In this document: piece by piece, positions 33,574 through 44,893 of the stretch
How the letters are laid out: every line of letters starts with the position of its first letter
Numbering within the stretch: position 1 is the first letter of the stretch
DNA from: Strigamia acuminata
Lineage: Eukaryota > Arthropoda > Chilopoda > Geophilomorpha > Linotaeniidae
Direction: 5' to 3'
Length of the DNA: 64,000 nt
Assembly (NCBI GenBank): GCA_949358305.1
Contig: OX442319.1
Span: 13,268,001-13,332,000 of the forward strand
Program-made: the position numbers and the translations under genes
The notes under the pieces: model-generated
The model's database searches: none
What the model was told of the DNA's origin: nothing
What the model saw: only the letters and a program-made list of their open reading frames with translations

Positions 33574-35163
33574 TGTGACGGTTACACTGTCATACACTTT
33601 GTTAGTATAGGACGATTACTTCACCAATAGATGGCGCTGATACGTTTTAGCGGTAATTTCAAATTTCGACAATTTTTGAATGAATATAAAATATAAATTA
33701 CTATTTATATTTTATTCCACTGCGACTTTATACACTTTTAAATACTTTTGGATGTTTTAATACTAGTTGATTTATTTGTCACATAATTCTATTGAATTAT
33801 GTGCAAACTTTACACCTGGTGAAGTCACCCTTCATCACCCACTGTGAGTTGGACTCCTTTTGGATTATAGTCAAAGGGACTTAATCCAAAATGTGTCCTG
33901 CGTATCCAGTTCCTGTTTTGGACCTAGTAGAAGACTATGTCCTGAGTATCCACTTCCTATGACCTAGGATTGGATGGATTTGACTGCCCAGTGATCCCAT
34001 TGGATCACTGAACAGCTATTCTCCTCACCGAGTATATATCCCCCTGCAAAACGGATATAGCTCGCTCTTGTTCTGTTTTTGTTTGATACTGATATTACTT
34101 GAGCACATATTATACTTCTCTGCGTTCCGACAATCCGTTGTAGAAATACCTTGTATTTAGTGTAAGTATCTAGAGTGGGTAGAAGACTCACAGACACACT
34201 GCCCGCCTCTTCATGCCAACATTCCGTTGTAGAAATGTCGTAACTAGAGTGAGTAATTCACAGACACATTTAAGTGTAGGATCTAGAGTGGGGTACAACC
34301 CACAGACGCACTCCCTCCAGCTTCATGCCAACATTCCGTTGTAGAATGCAGAATCTAGAGTGGAGTAAAATTCACAGACGCATTGGTAATGTAGAATCTA
34401 GAGTGGAGTATTTATACTTCACAGACGCATTATCAGAGTAATCGACGCGGAGTAATTTCCCGGTTACTCTCCCGCCAGCCAGAACCGAGTGGAGTAATTT
34501 CCCGGCAATGGATAACCTTTCCTGCGAGATATTTCGATTCAATTCGTTATTGGTTTGACGGAACATTTAAGTCTACTTAGATGTTGATTGCACTCGGGGC
34601 AAAAAATAGCTCGGCGCTATTTTAATATATTTTACTTATTTTCACAGTTTAAGTTAAGTTTGTGACTCTAAAATATCATGATTAATTCCATAGAATTAAT
34701 ATGACTATTTATTCTCACATTGTTACATCTCGCGGTAATTATTGATTACAATAATTATCTGCGATGCGATGTGTGTGACGATACAGAAAAGTCAACCGCA
34801 CCTCTCGGATATAACCCACCCAGCCTAACCATTTACACGCCTTTTAGAATCAAACCCCGGACCATTTAGAAGCCAAAGCCATTCATAGATGACATCTTTT
34901 ACGTCACAGCAATAAGACCGTTACAAATTCTTATTGCATGACTGAAGCCTTCAAATGATATTATTTCAGGGCTTTTGCCACATAACTGTATAGTTTAACT
35001 TATCGTCATTTTAGCCACTTGTAGGCATAATAGTTATATAAGTTTCAACCGGAATAAATGTTATATGTTTTGAGAAAACATCAGGTTTGCATATTTTACA
35101 CTTTCACACAGATAGTTCACACTTTAGTTTAGCAATTGCTATCTCCAGAAGGTAATCGTCACA
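33574..35163 (+). repeat. Gypsy 3' LTR (1,590 bp)
   Basis: Copy of 21170-22760. I noticed one single-base deletion (near 34575) and one A/G change (near 34733) by eye. It ends ...CGTCACA at 35163. Confidence 0.96.
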
Positions 35164-35536
35164 AGCTTCATCTTTTCCTTCTCCATCTTGAACTGTCTCG
35201 TGGCACGGCTTCTTTTGTCTTCCTGTCGGCTTTTTTCGATCTCCCACTCCAAACGGCGCTCCTCCAAGCGGATGCGCATTTCTTCGGTCTCGTCGAATCT
35301 CTCGCTCGGCGACGGCGATCTCGGAAACCGTCCTGTTCTTCCGTTGCGGTTTCCCGCGCTTCGCGATCCGCACCTCGCTTGCGATTTTGTTTCGCCATCT
35401 TGACGCGAGACGAAAAATTTACAATATTGTCCTCGTCTTCAAAGATGGTCGAGTCCGGTAATACTGCATTCAAAATGGCTTCGGGAATGACCACGTTTCT
35501 AAGAACTCGTAGCTCTCCTCTGACCACGTGTTGTCT
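35164..35536 (-). pseudogene. Coding-exon stub truncated by the gypsy LTR
   Basis: On the minus strand a good acceptor (TTTGGACAG, ending 35537) starts an exon open for at least 370 bases that stops where the LTR begins. One frame is Arg/Glu/Lys-rich and reads like a coiled coil near its end (MRIRLEERRLEWEIEKSRQE, then more Glu/Lys/Met). That composition is close to the coiled-coil genes of the 1-16 kb cluster and to linkers after Myb/SANT-like domains. The remainder must lie on the other side of the retroelements or be lost. No firm family assignment. Confidence 0.45.
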
Positions 35537-35564
35537 GTCCAAACAAAACACATAATTTACGACA

Positions 35565-35762
35565 ATTTTTTCCTATTTTTGATAAAATTCAAATTATCTC
35601 CTACTTACGATGATGAATTTTTTCCTATTTATGATAAATTTGGTTTTATTTTTGATGAATTTGGTTTTATTTTTGATGAATTTTTATTTATTTTTGATGA
35701 GTTTTTTTTTATTTTTGATGAATTATTTTTTATTTTTGATGAATTTTTTCTATTTCTGACTG
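35565..35762. repeat. ~27-bp AT-rich minisatellite
   Basis: About seven diverged tandem copies of a unit like TTTTATTTTTGATGAATTTGG. No coding sense. Confidence 0.85.
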
Positions 35763-36381
35763 AATGTGAATTTGTTTAATTCATGACAATTTCGTCCAAT
35801 TATTACAGAATTTCTTAAGAATAACATTGAAAATATTTTGAATAAAAACGAAAAATGAAAACAAAATGTCGGTAAATGTTGCTTCAAAAAGCTCCATCGA
35901 TATAATTCATAAATAATGTTTGCTGTCAAATAAAAATGTTCCACTTCCTCTCCCGAAGCAATAAAACTTCTGAAAGAAATAATTCATCGGGCATAAGCAG
36001 TTGTCATTTATTTCAAAAATAAATCATTTTTATGTAAAATAGTAAACCGGATATTAAATATATTGATTAGAAAAATGAATGAAGCAGACCAGGTCAAGCT
36101 GGAGAAACACGTGTACACTCACTTCAACTGGAATACACTTATCCGCTATTCTCACCGTGGCCGGTGAGAATATTTCCACTACTCAACGGTTTGAATGGCC
36201 TTTCACCGTTAGTCATTGTGACCGATCAAATTCAAACAACTGGATAGACCAACTTTGACACAACTGCTTCGGTTGAACTACATTTTCAGTCCTGCGTAAA
36301 GGTAAGACGATAAATTTTGTATATACACCAACTAAACCAGTAAACCAGGCATACAGATATAATATACGAGAAAATTAAATA
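35763..36381. other. 5' flank of the DEG/ENaC gene
   Basis: AT-rich spacer of about 620 bases with no gene seen. The promoter of the channel gene must lie here, but no clear TATA box or initiator stands out. Confidence 0.4.
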
Positions 36382-39300
36382 ATGGAAGGACAGCAAGCGA
36401 GCCAACTTTTAGGCTGGATTCGGAAACACAGAATTAGAAGATTGCGTGACATCGTTGCAAATATTCTCACCGAGCAAACGGGGACACCAGAGTTTACCAA
36501 ATCACTCAAGAAAATTTCGGGAAAGAAAAAGATTCTGCGTATACTAGTTTGCACTCTACTCTTGATGAATATAGCAGCTTGTGTTTACCAAAGCGCAGAC
36601 CGAATAATGCATTACATGTCTGAGCCAACAGCAGTTGACGCCAACTTAATTGAAACAACAGACGCCTCAACGATGCCATTTGTTTATTTTTATCCAGACA
36701 CCACGCAAGAATTTAATAATTTCATAAATAAAAAAGATCAATGCCATTATGCGCTCGTTGATCCTTGGTCTACAAAATATAACTACTCAGAAGTAATAAA
36801 ATATGTGAGACCTTCTAACTTCATAACCGATGCCTACTTTGCAGCGGTAAATCATTTTCATTTTTTTGAAAAAATTCTTTTGTCTGGAAATTCAATGTTT
36901 TATCCGGAAATTCAATGTTTTATCCAAAATCTAATTTCATGTAATGTTTGTAGGGGAAATCACGTGCTAACCTTACAGTTAAACCGCACCCTGCCCTTTG
37001 GCCAGTGTCTCAAGTTTCTAGTTGTGAGTCTACAAAAATTGGTTTATTTAAATTTTTAAATCCATTTTCTTTAGCATTTGTTTTTTCATTTGGAAATCAA
37101 TATTACAAGATGATAATCAAATTCAAATTCCCCAAAAAATGCTGGAGTGTTGTTGTAAGTATTTGATTAGCTAAATGAATTGCATTAATTTGTACTAGGG
37201 TAATTTGCATTGAAAAGAAACTTGATTCGTTATTAAGAGGAAGTTTTTAGTCGGCGAGTGCATCCAATTCGCCACTTTACTAATCGCCGATTTTTGTAAC
37301 AATTGTCATTTATTGTTTTAATTTAAAGGTATTAATAGATGCCTTACCGATCGTGGATCATTTACGCAAAACTAATTTAATCAGAATGCCATGTTATCGC
37401 AGAATGAACCGTGCTGGAATAATCACGCAGAAAGTAAGGATTAAGTTCAAAGTTCAAAGTTCAAAAAATAAGATATTACATGTAATGTTTAGTTCTACAA
37501 CTTTCTAAACATTAGCGCTGTTTGTTTATTCTACGTAACAATTGTGCTAAAATTAATTCAATATTTCCTTCTAAACTCGTTTTAGTTTCACTTTATTAAC
37601 CTGAAACGAAAACCGTGTGGCAATGAAGTTGACTTTGAGAACTGCTTGCGAACTTGTTTCAGGAAACTGATAAACAGCAGGTACTGTAAAGTGTCGTTAT
37701 GACAAAATCTGCATATCCAAACACAGATATCCATTGGATGTTCCCGTGTTGTGTTCTGTGGGAAAATAGAGAAGGGAATAAAGTTTTTTTATCAACATGT
37801 GTTGTACTTTACAACTACGGAGTATCTTACTTGGCAAAAAAAATGGAATAATGGTCAAAACTAAGTTCATCACGTACAAACACGAAACGAGTTTTGCATA
37901 CGTTTTAGACTTTTTGAATGCACCTAGTGTATTTTCAGTTTACAATTTTGTTAAAAGCAAACTTCAAAATTATGATTAGCATTACATATTAGACTTCTAA
38001 ACCTCTTCTACACTTTTGTGTTAGAAATACATCTGTCCGTCTGTCCCTAAATAAAACACCAAAATAAAAGAAAATAATGTGGAATTTTCGGGCTCGAGAA
38101 ATGCACAGACGGGCGACAACACGTCGCCAGAGGGCGTTCGGTCGTAACTCGCGCATTTTGATATGTCCGAAAAACGTTTTGTGGTTACAGCCAATAGGAG
38201 TTGACCATTCATGTAATATAACACGTCATTTTCGGTATCAGTCTGTAATAGACGGCTAAAAGTCTAGTAAAACCGGTTTATTAATTAAACCGGAGGTTGG
38301 AAAAAAACGAAACGACCTTAGGACAGGGGTCGGCAACCTGCGGCTCTTTCGATGCCGAGGTGCGGCTCTCCAAGATGCGGCGTCGCTAAAACATGCGTCG
38401 CTAAAATGAAGTACATTCTTCACTTTAGCGACGCCCGTTTTAGGAACGCCGTTTTTTAATCTAATTAAACCTAACCTGACCTGACCTAACCTAAACAAAC
38501 TAAGCTAACCTGACCTAAACTAACCTAACCTAGCTAAATCTAAGCAGCTGAAACACGGCGTCGCTAACGTAGTATACCGTACTGCCCCGTTTAAACGCCC
38601 GGGTTCAATAAAGCGCCGGCCCCGTTTTAGCGCCGGGTAGTCATCGGCGGTTCAATGAATTGGCGCCAGGCCCCGAAAAATTACTATTTTTTTTGTAAAA
38701 AATCGATGATTTTTGCCGAAAAATCGCCATTTTTTGCGAAAAATTGGCGAATTTTCGGTTATGCGCCGGGTTCAATTTAGCACCGGGTTTAAAATTGGCG
38801 TTGAGGAAGTGGCTGAAAAAAAAATTAAACGCCCGGGCGTTTAAACGGTGGCTCTTTAACACTAGAACGGCCAGACCGGTCATTTTGACCGGAAATGCTG
38901 TTTAAAACAGCAGCAGCAATAAACCCAATGGGTTTACGATGCTGCTAATTTGCGACTTTAGCTGATTTATGATGCTTTATATCATAAATCATCGAAAGTT
39001 GCATTTATCTTAAGAAATAATAAAAAAAAAGTGAATTGACCTAGAACGGCCGAAACCGGTCAAAATAACCGGTTGAAATCACCTGAACAATACGTCCACC
39101 AAATTGCACTAAACGTGCACCAAACGTGCACCAAACGTGCACAATACGTGCATACAATGTTTTGGCATCAAACTGATTCAGTAACACGCGAAACATGCGA
39201 AGAAAATACTAAAACAAAAATTGATGGTTTTTATAAAATCTGATAAAATTAAAAACGGAAATTTAATTTGATCAGGTTTTATAATAACCATCAATTTTTG

Positions 39301-42300
39301 TTTTGGTATTTTCTTCGCATATTTCGCGTGTTACTAAATCCATTTGATGTCAAAACGTTGTATGCCCTTATTGTGCACGTATTGTGAAAGTATTTTGCAC
39401 ATTTGGTGCACGTATTGTTCACGGAATTGAAAACCGGTCATTTTGACCGGTTTTGGCCGTTCTAGGTAGGCGGAAATTCCGGCCGTTCTAGTGTTAAAAA
39501 CTGGAAAATTATGTAAATTTTAACTTTTGGCTCTTCTGTCTCAAAAGGTTGCCGACCCCTGCCTTAGGAACATAATACAGGCATTACTACTAGTGGGCAT
39601 GCTGAGTCCATTGGCGTTGCCCGTTTGGCTCTACCTGCTTTCGTTTTGGAGGAATTGACAGACAGACAAACACACGGACAGAGCCGTTTCATTAGACTTT
39701 CTAAACATCAGGTTTAGAAGTCTAAAAAACTGGAATATGCAATTGTTTGAGACAAAAACAATGGAGCAATGAGTTAAAGTGATATACAAAACATTTATTA
39801 GTTGAAATTATAACTTTTAGTTGATGTGGATCATTGTTTTGCATTAATTACAGTTTGAATTTTGTTATAGTTTCAAGAAATAAATGTTTTTTATGTCACT
39901 TTTCCACATTGTTACATTGGTAAATTGAATCAATATTTTTCAGTTCAATTTTAACCAAACCACAGCTAAATAAAGGTAGAATCATATCCTAAAAACCATC
40001 ATTTATTTATTTATTTTGTTATTTTTAAGAAGTTGTAGTAAAAAACGATCATGAACATAGTTTGACCAATATTCCATTTTGGCAAGGAGCTCTACTATAT
40101 AAATACTGAGTTGTGTAGCTTGTTCAAATGTTGGGATAAAAGTTTAGGGGCTTTCATTTGTCCTCAATTTGAGAAAATCACTGTGTTCATGTTGTTTCAG
40201 TTATTTATTTTATGAACTACAAAATCTACAAAAATTCAACCAAACTGAAATTAGAAGGCAGTCCGAGTATATAAATAAACTGCTTACTGAGGAAAACGTC
40301 ATTCAGAAATGCAAATGTCTCGATTTATGCGATGTAACACATCAAAGTACTTCATTCAATAGAGAAGATTATAAAGAAAATGTTCTACAAGTATATGCTG
40401 TAAATAATTATGTTCGAACATTGCAAGAACGTCACTCTTACGATATCATCGATTTGTTGTGTGATATTGGAGGAACCATCGGTCTCTATTTCGGCATGTC
40501 ATGCTTAACACTCGTTGAAATATTTGTCCACTGCTGCAAAACACCTTTCGTCAAGTCCTACAAAACAACTAAAGAAAATTGCCAGTTGAAAGAGAGAATC
40601 CAAACAATACTAGAAAGGAATCAGAAAACACAAAAAAAATCATTCGTTAAAAAGCTAATCAAAAGCACAGTAATATTATTCCTGCTCTCTCTTTCGGTTT
40701 ATTACATGTACGATTTGATGGACGAGTTTCTGAAATATCCAGTCTATCAAACTGTTAGTCTCGAAAGGGACGAAATCATACATTTTCCACAAATTATTGA
40801 ATGTGAAGAAAATAAGAAAATATTAGATGCTAAACTAGATTTGGCAAAAAAAATGAATGCTAATAGCGAAGATTACCAACTCATCGATTTGCTGCATCAA
40901 TCATCAGAATTCGCTAACAAGCCTTTGCAATTATGGAACGCTTCATCTAATTTCAAATACTCTGACGACCGAATCCGGAAAAGCCAGTCGAGTGTAAGCA
41001 AATGAATATTCAAAGAAGGTGAATTTGTTTGCATACTTTAATTTTTTTTACAGGCTTCTTTTAACCAACTTCATCTATCATCTCTGTCAACGATGTTTGG
41101 TCTATGCAGTGTTATGAAGAAAAGTAGCAAAAATTTGACATTATTCTAAGCCATCTTTCAACTTGTTTAGCCACCTAAATTTCTAACACACGTAGCCCTA
41201 AAAATCGACCCAAAATGCACCAGCCCTGTAAAAGACTAACGGATACATTTCATATTTTCATAATAATGGGTTTGACATTGTCACAACATCAAAACGAGTT
41301 ATCGCACATGTTGGCAATGCATGCTGACCACGCTGCTAATGTATCTCGATTGAGGAACCTCTGCACCTTAAAATATTGCTTAATTGTAGCATGAACCAAG
41401 CATGACATGGACACATATCCATTTTTCTACCCGGCTACTTTTTTACTACACTTTTTTCAACCGACTGCGATACAAGTTAGCACGTCACCCAAATCGTCAC
41501 ACCAGCACTGTAAAACAATAGCAGATATGTTTTTTTAATGTATGATCGCCTTTTGTTTCAAGTCACAACACCAAAACATGAGTACTCAAGCAAAAGTTTT
41601 GTACGTGTTGGCAATGTGTGCTTACCATGCTTGATCTTAATTGATCAAACCATACACTTTTCAATCACGGATGCATAATTTCTTTTGTGGTGGTGCCATG
41701 TTTGATCACTAAGGTTACTTTGTTGAGGCAATTATTGATTTAAAGAGAGAAGAATAATATAAGCATATTTCCTGTTTTAATTAAATATTCACTGTTTCAC
41801 TGTAATCCATTGTGTACTTGTGCTTTTCTACGCCATCCGATCTAAATCAGTTTCAATCCAAAGTAACACTTAATTATTCCAAATTTAATAAAAGTTGATA
41901 ACCGCGACAATTCCACTTATTCCCATCATAAACAAAAACACGCCATATAAAATGATTTTTTTTTCTGCTTCTAAACCTTCTAGATGAAGAACAGTTTATT
42001 CGGAATGCAAACCTGATAAACATTTATAAAAAGTGGAACATCAACAAACTTCAGCCAGTGAGGAATTTTTGAACATTTGAATTAAACGAATGATTTCAAC
42101 TTGAGATGCATTGTAGCACTTCATTCTGCCACAAAATCAATATTTTCATCCTAAACACATTTTCTACATATCCGGTGGAAATTATGTTAAAATTCATCTT
42201 TCCCGTCAAACGGTAAGCTTATAATTGAATCAGAACAACTGTGCACAGTGCTTAGAACACATTAGTTCATTCTAGATTGTTCGAGTCGATACCCCGACAA

Positions 42301-43637
42301 GCCCGTGTGGTGACAACGAGCAAGTATCAGAATGTGAACACGACTGTTATGCATCCCGACTGAATATTTCATGCAGGTCAGCATTTACATTAACACATTA
42401 TTCTAGAGCATTTATTTTCCCCCCTAATAAAACTAAACCGAAAATACTGCTCCACCCACCAAAAAAACTTCTATTGCCCTCCGAAAAAGCTGGTTTCCCC
42501 CCCCCCCCCCCCCGGAAAAAAAAACAGAAAAAACTCATTTAACTCTCAAAACAAACCTCAGAAGAACAAAATCAGTGCGAAAAATGTCCCTCTAGGTCAG
42601 AAAAGGAAACGTGGCAGGCCATCTTAGGCTCTTTTTAGGGACATTTTTCGCCTCAAGTGGAACAGAGTATATCTTAGCTTCTCACCAACCGCTATGTTTA
42701 CAAATGTAGGTCTTAAAAAAAATGGGACATGTGCAAGTCCCTTCGTCCCATTTGCTATTTTCTATGGTCACAAGCCATAAACTATTCTTTGACTGTATAT
42801 ACGTCGTAGGTATCAAAGTCGCGCCAGTTTTTAAGGTCAACCTGTCGTATGTACTTGTCGATGTCACTTTCGTGCAGTGTCTTTTTACGAGTAGGAACCA
42901 CGAAGTAACGTTTCGTGTCTTCATCGAGATTATCAAATATTTTTATTTTGGCCCATTTCAATTCCAACTTTCTGCGCTTTCGGGGTGCATTGGTATCATT
43001 GTTGAACATGAATACAAAAAAATCATAATATGCAGGTTTATATACCACAAGATGCATGAACGTCGCAATAAACGTTACCGGCGTAACGTTTATCCGACGT
43101 TTATACGCCATTTGGCGAAACAAAAATTTGGGAGGGGGGATTCCTAGAAAAAGGGGGCAAATAAGTTTTTTTTTTGGGGGGGGGGGGAGAATCCAAGTGT
43201 TTTTGGTGGGCGTTTAATTTACCCCCTTCTTTTTTTAACGATTCTGCTCTATTGTGTTGCAATGCTACAAATGTATTCTAATTGCAACAATTTATAGATT
43301 ACCATTCATGGAGAATAGCAATTCACCGCTCTGCATTACATTAGAAGAAGCAAAAGCAATGCAAAAAAAATACTTGGAAACTCAAATGAAGACAAACCCT
43401 CAGAAAGACTGTCGGTGCAAAGCACGCTGCCTAGAAACCATATTCCATCCAGCAGTGGTAGATGAAAGATTAGGAGGTGACTATTCACGTGCAACATACA
43501 AGATTCCGGAAAATGTTAGAGAAGTGATTGCAGAAAAGAGAACAGTTACGCTCACAAAATTATTTTCTAATATTGGTTCTGTAATTGGTATTCTGACCGG
43601 CCTCTCGACGTTTTCTGTCATAAATATTTTCATTTAA
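36382..43637 (+). CDS. Tandem-fused DEG/ENaC sodium channel, two subunits in one chain (11 exons, ~762 aa)
   Basis: Exons: 36382-36846, 36954-37023, 37075-37154, 37329-37433, 37586-37680, 40201-40993, 41054-41123, 41984-42057, 42117-42212, 42276-42376, 43298-43637. Phases agree at every junction. DEG/ENaC subunits have two membrane spans around a Cys-rich outer domain and normally form trimers. Here spans fall at about 51-70, 359-384, 424-447 and 738-762: two full units. Both second spans keep the GxS filter (GLYFGMS; GILTGLS). Both outer domains keep PCG(N/D)NE...C-x3-C (C251/C260/C264; C627/C636/C640). Unit 2 has the post-span YPVYQTV...FPQIIEC motif. The intron phase series 0-1-0-0-2 is identical in both units. 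Each unit is short for the family, and the usual N-terminal HG is not evident. In exon 2 the motif matching unit 2's FGLC (FGQC) lies one frame off, next to a GGGG run: an indel, assembly error or decay. Confidence 0.83.
38324..39561. mobile_element. hAT-type non-autonomous element with 8-bp target duplication
   Basis: Terminal inverted repeats CAGGGGTCGGCAACCT / AGGTTGCCGACCCCTG, flanked on both sides by CCTTAGGA (38316-38323 and 39562-39569). An 8-bp duplication and CAGGG ends are diagnostic of hAT. There is no transposase frame. The interior has a run of diverged CCTAACCTGACCTAA-like repeats and a separate nested insertion. Confidence 0.93.
38860..39493. mobile_element. piggyBac-type MITE inside the hAT element
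   Basis: TTAA on both sides (38856-38859, 39494-39497) and inverted ends CACTAGAACGGCC / GGCCGTTCTAGTG. TTAA duplication and CACTAG-type ends are typical of piggyBac MITEs. Subterminal copies of CTAGAACGGCC...AACCGGTCA occur, and the centre (about 39184-39340) is a long palindrome that could fold into a hairpin. No coding capacity. Confidence 0.92.
42672..43123 (-). pseudogene. Degenerate MULE-transposase fragment with SWIM zinc finger
   Basis: The minus strand has two overlapping open frames that together look like the C-terminal end of a MULE transposase. The first runs to WRDFDTYDVYTVKE. In the second, after a frame change, comes VTIENSKWDEGTCTCPIFF and then YICKH: the CxC...CxH SWIM signature. 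Short C-rich and G-rich homopolymers and weak inverted similarity (TTTCCCCCCTAATAAAACT / GTTTAATTTACCCCC) flank it at 42415-43230. It sits inside the last intron of the DEG/ENaC gene, antisense to it, so it is a dead insertion. Confidence 0.7.
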
Positions 43638-44893
43638 CAGAATTATAATCGGAAAATGCTTTCTACTATTACTAACACATTATAAAGATGTTTACTTAAA
43701 TGTTTTAACCTTTATAAACACAAGCAAATACAGAACAAGCAATTCTACAATTTTATCATTTAAAAACTGATGTGTCATTTTTACTTTTGTCAAACTCGTG
43801 TCATTTTAACTTTGTGAAACTCGAGTACTTTTAAGTTTGTCAAACTCGTGTTCGATTGTGCCGAACTATATAAACAAGAAAAAAATCCAATAATACCCAA
43901 AAAAATGTCATTTATCTATACTCCTATCTTTACACTTTAGAACCTTTCAAACGGAGTAAACATGCACTTAAGAGGGTTTGTAACCCCTAGCTCACGCCAA
44001 CTTTGAAATGTAGATGGCGCCACTGTTTTCCCATAGAAGCCCATTTTAATTGGTTTTTCCAGTTTATCTCGGTTAATAATGAGTCTTTTTTTAATTTTTT
44101 TTGTAATATGTGTGGAATGACCTGTTCTATAGCGCCACATTGTCCAAATTTTAATTTTTTGGTGTACAAGCCAGAAAAAAGCGATTTTCGGGTGTCAATT
44201 CTCCCAAAAAAAATTATTTTTCATTGTGTTTAAAGTGCTCAAATCTTTTCCAATTTTCGTGATTTAACATTGATTTCCCACTAAGTTGAGCATGGAGAAT
44301 ACAAATTTCACCGTCGACAGCTGACGGCTGCGACAGCCGACGGTGTTTTCGGTTCAATGCCGAACTCGATGCGCAAAGGTCGGCACGGCGTAGTGGATCG
44401 CCGTCGATCTACGTAACTTCTAAGTTTTTTTCATTTTTTTCATGTTGAATTTTAGATATTTTAGGTTGATTGGTTATGATGTGTTATGATGTTGACGTGT
44501 GTTTTTGCATTTTTTTTTTTTTTTTTTGACATGTCCGGTGATTATTTTTTGACTTGAGCCGGCGGACTGACGAGTGTTTGGGCGGGGGGCGAGCGAACGA
44601 GCGTTCGGGCTTTCGGGCGCTCGGGCAGGCGGACTGACCAGAGTTCTTTGGTGAATAAAGTGAAACAAAATGGCAGGCAACACCTGCAACTCATTAGCAC
44701 AAGCAGGGATTATGTAGAGGAGCTGCCACCCCTTTTAATCCGAGGAGGATAAAAAATTAAAAAATTCAAATTTTTTTTATTTAAATTTTAGGAGGAAACT
44801 AACCAGAAATTTGTATTCTCCATGCTCAACTTAGTAGGAAATCAATGTTAAATCACGAAAATTAGATAAGATTTGAGCACTTTAAACACACTA

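Larger units (their letters stand above)
21170..35163 (+). mobile_element. Ty3/gypsy LTR retrotransposon, ~14 kb, young and apparently complete
   Basis: Two ~1.59-kb LTRs flank a primer-binding site, gag, pol, a third ORF and a polypurine tract. Pol has the order protease, reverse transcriptase, RNase H, integrase that defines Ty3/gypsy. The LTRs are almost identical; I noticed two differences, so insertion is recent. The LTR ends are TGTGACG...CGTCACA. The expected target-site duplication is missing: the bases outside are AAAGT on the left and AGCTT on the right. Confidence 0.96.
37989..39725. mobile_element. Outer MITE of a three-level nest (16-bp TIRs)
   Basis: Begins TTAGACTTCTAAACCT and ends with the exact inverse AGGTTTAGAAGTCTAA. 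The element itself is about 490 bp once the hAT insertion inside it is subtracted. It lies in an intron of the DEG/ENaC gene. TIR length and size fit a non-autonomous DNA transposon; the target duplication is ambiguous because the ends are AT-rich. Confidence 0.7.
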
